From contig NZ_FOYI01000003.1 in assembly GCF_900116005.1 (NCBI RefSeq), positions 186,001 to 250,000 of the forward strand: a stretch of DNA of 64,000 bases, in the 5' to 3' direction. Source of the stretch: Poseidonocella sedimentorum. GTDB taxonomy: Bacteria; Pseudomonadota; Alphaproteobacteria; Rhodobacterales; Rhodobacteraceae. The notes beneath the pieces were generated by a model. That model saw nothing but the letters and a program-made list of their open reading frames with translations. It made no database searches and was not told the origin of the DNA. How positions within the stretch are numbered: position 1 is the first letter of the stretch; each line of letters opens with the position of its first letter. Shown here one piece after another: positions 63,011 through 64,000 of the stretch. The position numbers and the translations under genes were made by a program.

Positions 63011-63639
63011 ACCCGCACCTCCACCACCGGCACGTCCGGCACATCGCCGGCCTGGAAGCTGGCGACGGATGTGCGGATCGCGTCGGTGTCGAATCGCACC
63101 GGCACGTCAAACTCAAAGCCCGCGGAGATCGCGAGCCCTTCGTCCGGCGGATGGCGGAAAAGGATGCGCCCGCGCGCCGGGTCAATATCCCAATCGACCC
63201 CCTCGAACACCTCGTCGTGCCCGAGCCCAACGCGCACCGTGCCGGCCACCGGTTTGGTGATCGGGCGGGCGTAGCTGTGCCCGCCAGAGCGATAGGTCTT
63301 GACCAGCTGAATCTCGCCCGAGACGCCGTCGCCAGTGGCGATCACCTGATCGTTGAAGCGCACCTCGGCGGAGGGCTTGCAACTGCGATAATCCGCCCAG
63401 TCCTTCCAGCGAAAGCCGTACATCTGGCCCTGACGTGCCTCGAAGAAAGCGACCAGCGTTTCGATGTCGTCGAGCGAGCGCAGGCCAAGCCCCGCATCAT
63501 AGCGGCGCCGCGAATGGCGCCAGGGAGTGTTGCGTTCCTCGAACCCGTTGGCGAGCGTCACCACCTCGGTGCGCCGCTCTGGGCCGCCGACCGAGCCGAA
63601 GCTGAGATTGGCGGGAAACCGTACCTCGTGAAAATTCAT
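63007..63639 (-). CDS. GTA g12: DUF2460 distal tail protein
   Basis: A 210-residue DUF2460 protein, distal tail component of the GTA. MNFHEVRFPANLSFGSVGGP and NGFEERNTPWRHSRRRYDAG are typical of the family, and the end shows KTYRSGGHSYARPITKPVAGTV. The ATG at 63639 follows GGAGGGAC. The stop overlaps g13 by 4 nt. The tape-measure gene lies 43 nt upstream. Confidence 0.94.
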   Translation of the reverse strand: MNFHEVRFPANLSFGSVGGPERRTEVVTLANGFEERNTPWRHSRRRYDAGLGLRSLDDIETLVAFFEARQGQMYGFRWKDWADYRSCKPSAEVRFNDQVIATGDGVSGEIQLVKTYRSGGHSYARPITKPVAGTVRVGLGHDEVFEGVDWDIDPARGRILFRHPPDEGLAISAGFEFDVPVRFDTDAIRTSVASFQAGDVPDVPVVEVRV

Positions 63640-63682
63640 CTGTCCCTCCGTAGTGGATCCGCACCTGCGCCGTCCGGGCGCA

Positions 63683-64000
63683 TCAGCGGTTGCGCTGGCC
63701 CTTGGCGAGCGCGCGGTTCATCTGGGCCGCGATCTGGCTGCGGCTGCGTTCGAAACTGCGGGCGTCGGGCGTGGAAATGTTCATCACCACGTTGACCGCG
63801 CCCCCGCCGCCGCCCGCCGCGCGCACCCCGAGCTTGCCGTCGGAGCCGCGGGTGAGCGGCATGATCGCTTCCGGCCCCGCCTCGCCCATGAGCCCGGTGC
63901 CGCCACGCATCGGGAAATAGGTTGGCTGCGAGACCACGCCTCCGGTGGCGAAGGGCGTCACGCGCCCCTGGCTGAAACTGCCGCCGTTGGCGAAGGGCAA
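63683..64000 (-). CDS. GTA g11: tail tape measure protein (C-terminal part, cut by window edge)
   Basis: The last 105 residues of a longer gene that continues beyond base 64000. The sequence contains FANGGSFSQGRVTPFATGGVV and GLMGEAGPEAIMPLTRGSDGKLGV, the standard C-terminal segment of phage and GTA tail tape measure proteins. It sets tail length and may help DNA passage. The true start is outside the window. Confidence 0.9.
   Translation of the reverse strand: MPFANGGSFSQGRVTPFATGGVVSQPTYFPMRGGTGLMGEAGPEAIMPLTRGSDGKLGVRAAGGGGGAVNVVMNISTPDARSFERSRSQIAAQMNRALAKGQRNR

Noticed and set aside
57741-64000. Ordinary prophage
   Set aside because: Gene order g11-g15, DUF2460/DUF2163/NlpC/GTA-TIM content and cysE neighbour fit a gene transfer agent; no integrase or att site seen.

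Overview
The window looks like chromosomal DNA of a marine Rhodobacterales (Roseobacter-group) alphaproteobacterium. GC content is about 65 %. Supporting genes include DUF6456, DUF6477, a PAS_5 protein, a VPLPA-CTERM surface protein, class II DAHP synthase, the ftsB-pdhA-pdhB-pdhC order, and the 3' end of a gene transfer agent (GTA) cluster beside cysE. I saw no rRNA, tRNA, insertion sequence or CRISPR array. Most of the window is housekeeping or metabolic DNA.

Layout. 0-13 kb: a candidate small RNA with its own promoter and terminator, 3-hydroxybutyrate dehydrogenase, a patatin lipase, DUF502, psuK-psuG (pseudouridine catabolism), a FadL-like porin, an EamA exporter, and a branched-chain-amino-acid-type ABC transporter operon (livJ-G-x-x-F-x-H-M). 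That operon holds three extra small genes, one of only 24 codons, all joined by overlapping or near-overlapping start and stop codons. 13-25 kb: GlxA-type regulator, class II DAHP synthase, an AT-rich islet with an Imm22-like orphan, a PAS protein, yicC-gmk-gamma carbonic anhydrase, a PhoR-like kinase, aroQ coupled to a LuxR-type regulator, a strongly structured 240-nt region ending in a terminator, then divergent DUF6456 and DUF6477 genes.

25-46 kb: MttB-family methyltransferase, guaA, a glutamine amidotransferase, cimA with an NDUFAF6-like partner, cysS with a compositionally foreign 3' third, an aminotransferase-MFS pair, a sulfotransferase, maeB, prpE, a GGDEF/EAL protein, NAD kinase, glyA and an alpha/beta hydrolase. 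46-57 kb: DUF3179, VPLPA-CTERM protein, two cyclophilins, pgk and class I aldolase (with an operator-like palindrome between them), PfpI, ftsB, the pyruvate dehydrogenase operon and cysE. 57.7-64 kb: genes g15, g14, g13, g12 and part of g11 of a Rhodobacter capsulatus-type GTA, reading leftward into a terminator; the head genes would lie beyond the right edge.

The least explained items are the structured RNA region at 23.2-23.4 kb, the 24-codon gene tiled between liv genes, a small palindromic repeat inside the lipoyl linkers of both pdhB and pdhC whose two differences compensate each other, an open frame without a start codon inside the pdh operon, and the twin palindromes between glyA and its neighbour.
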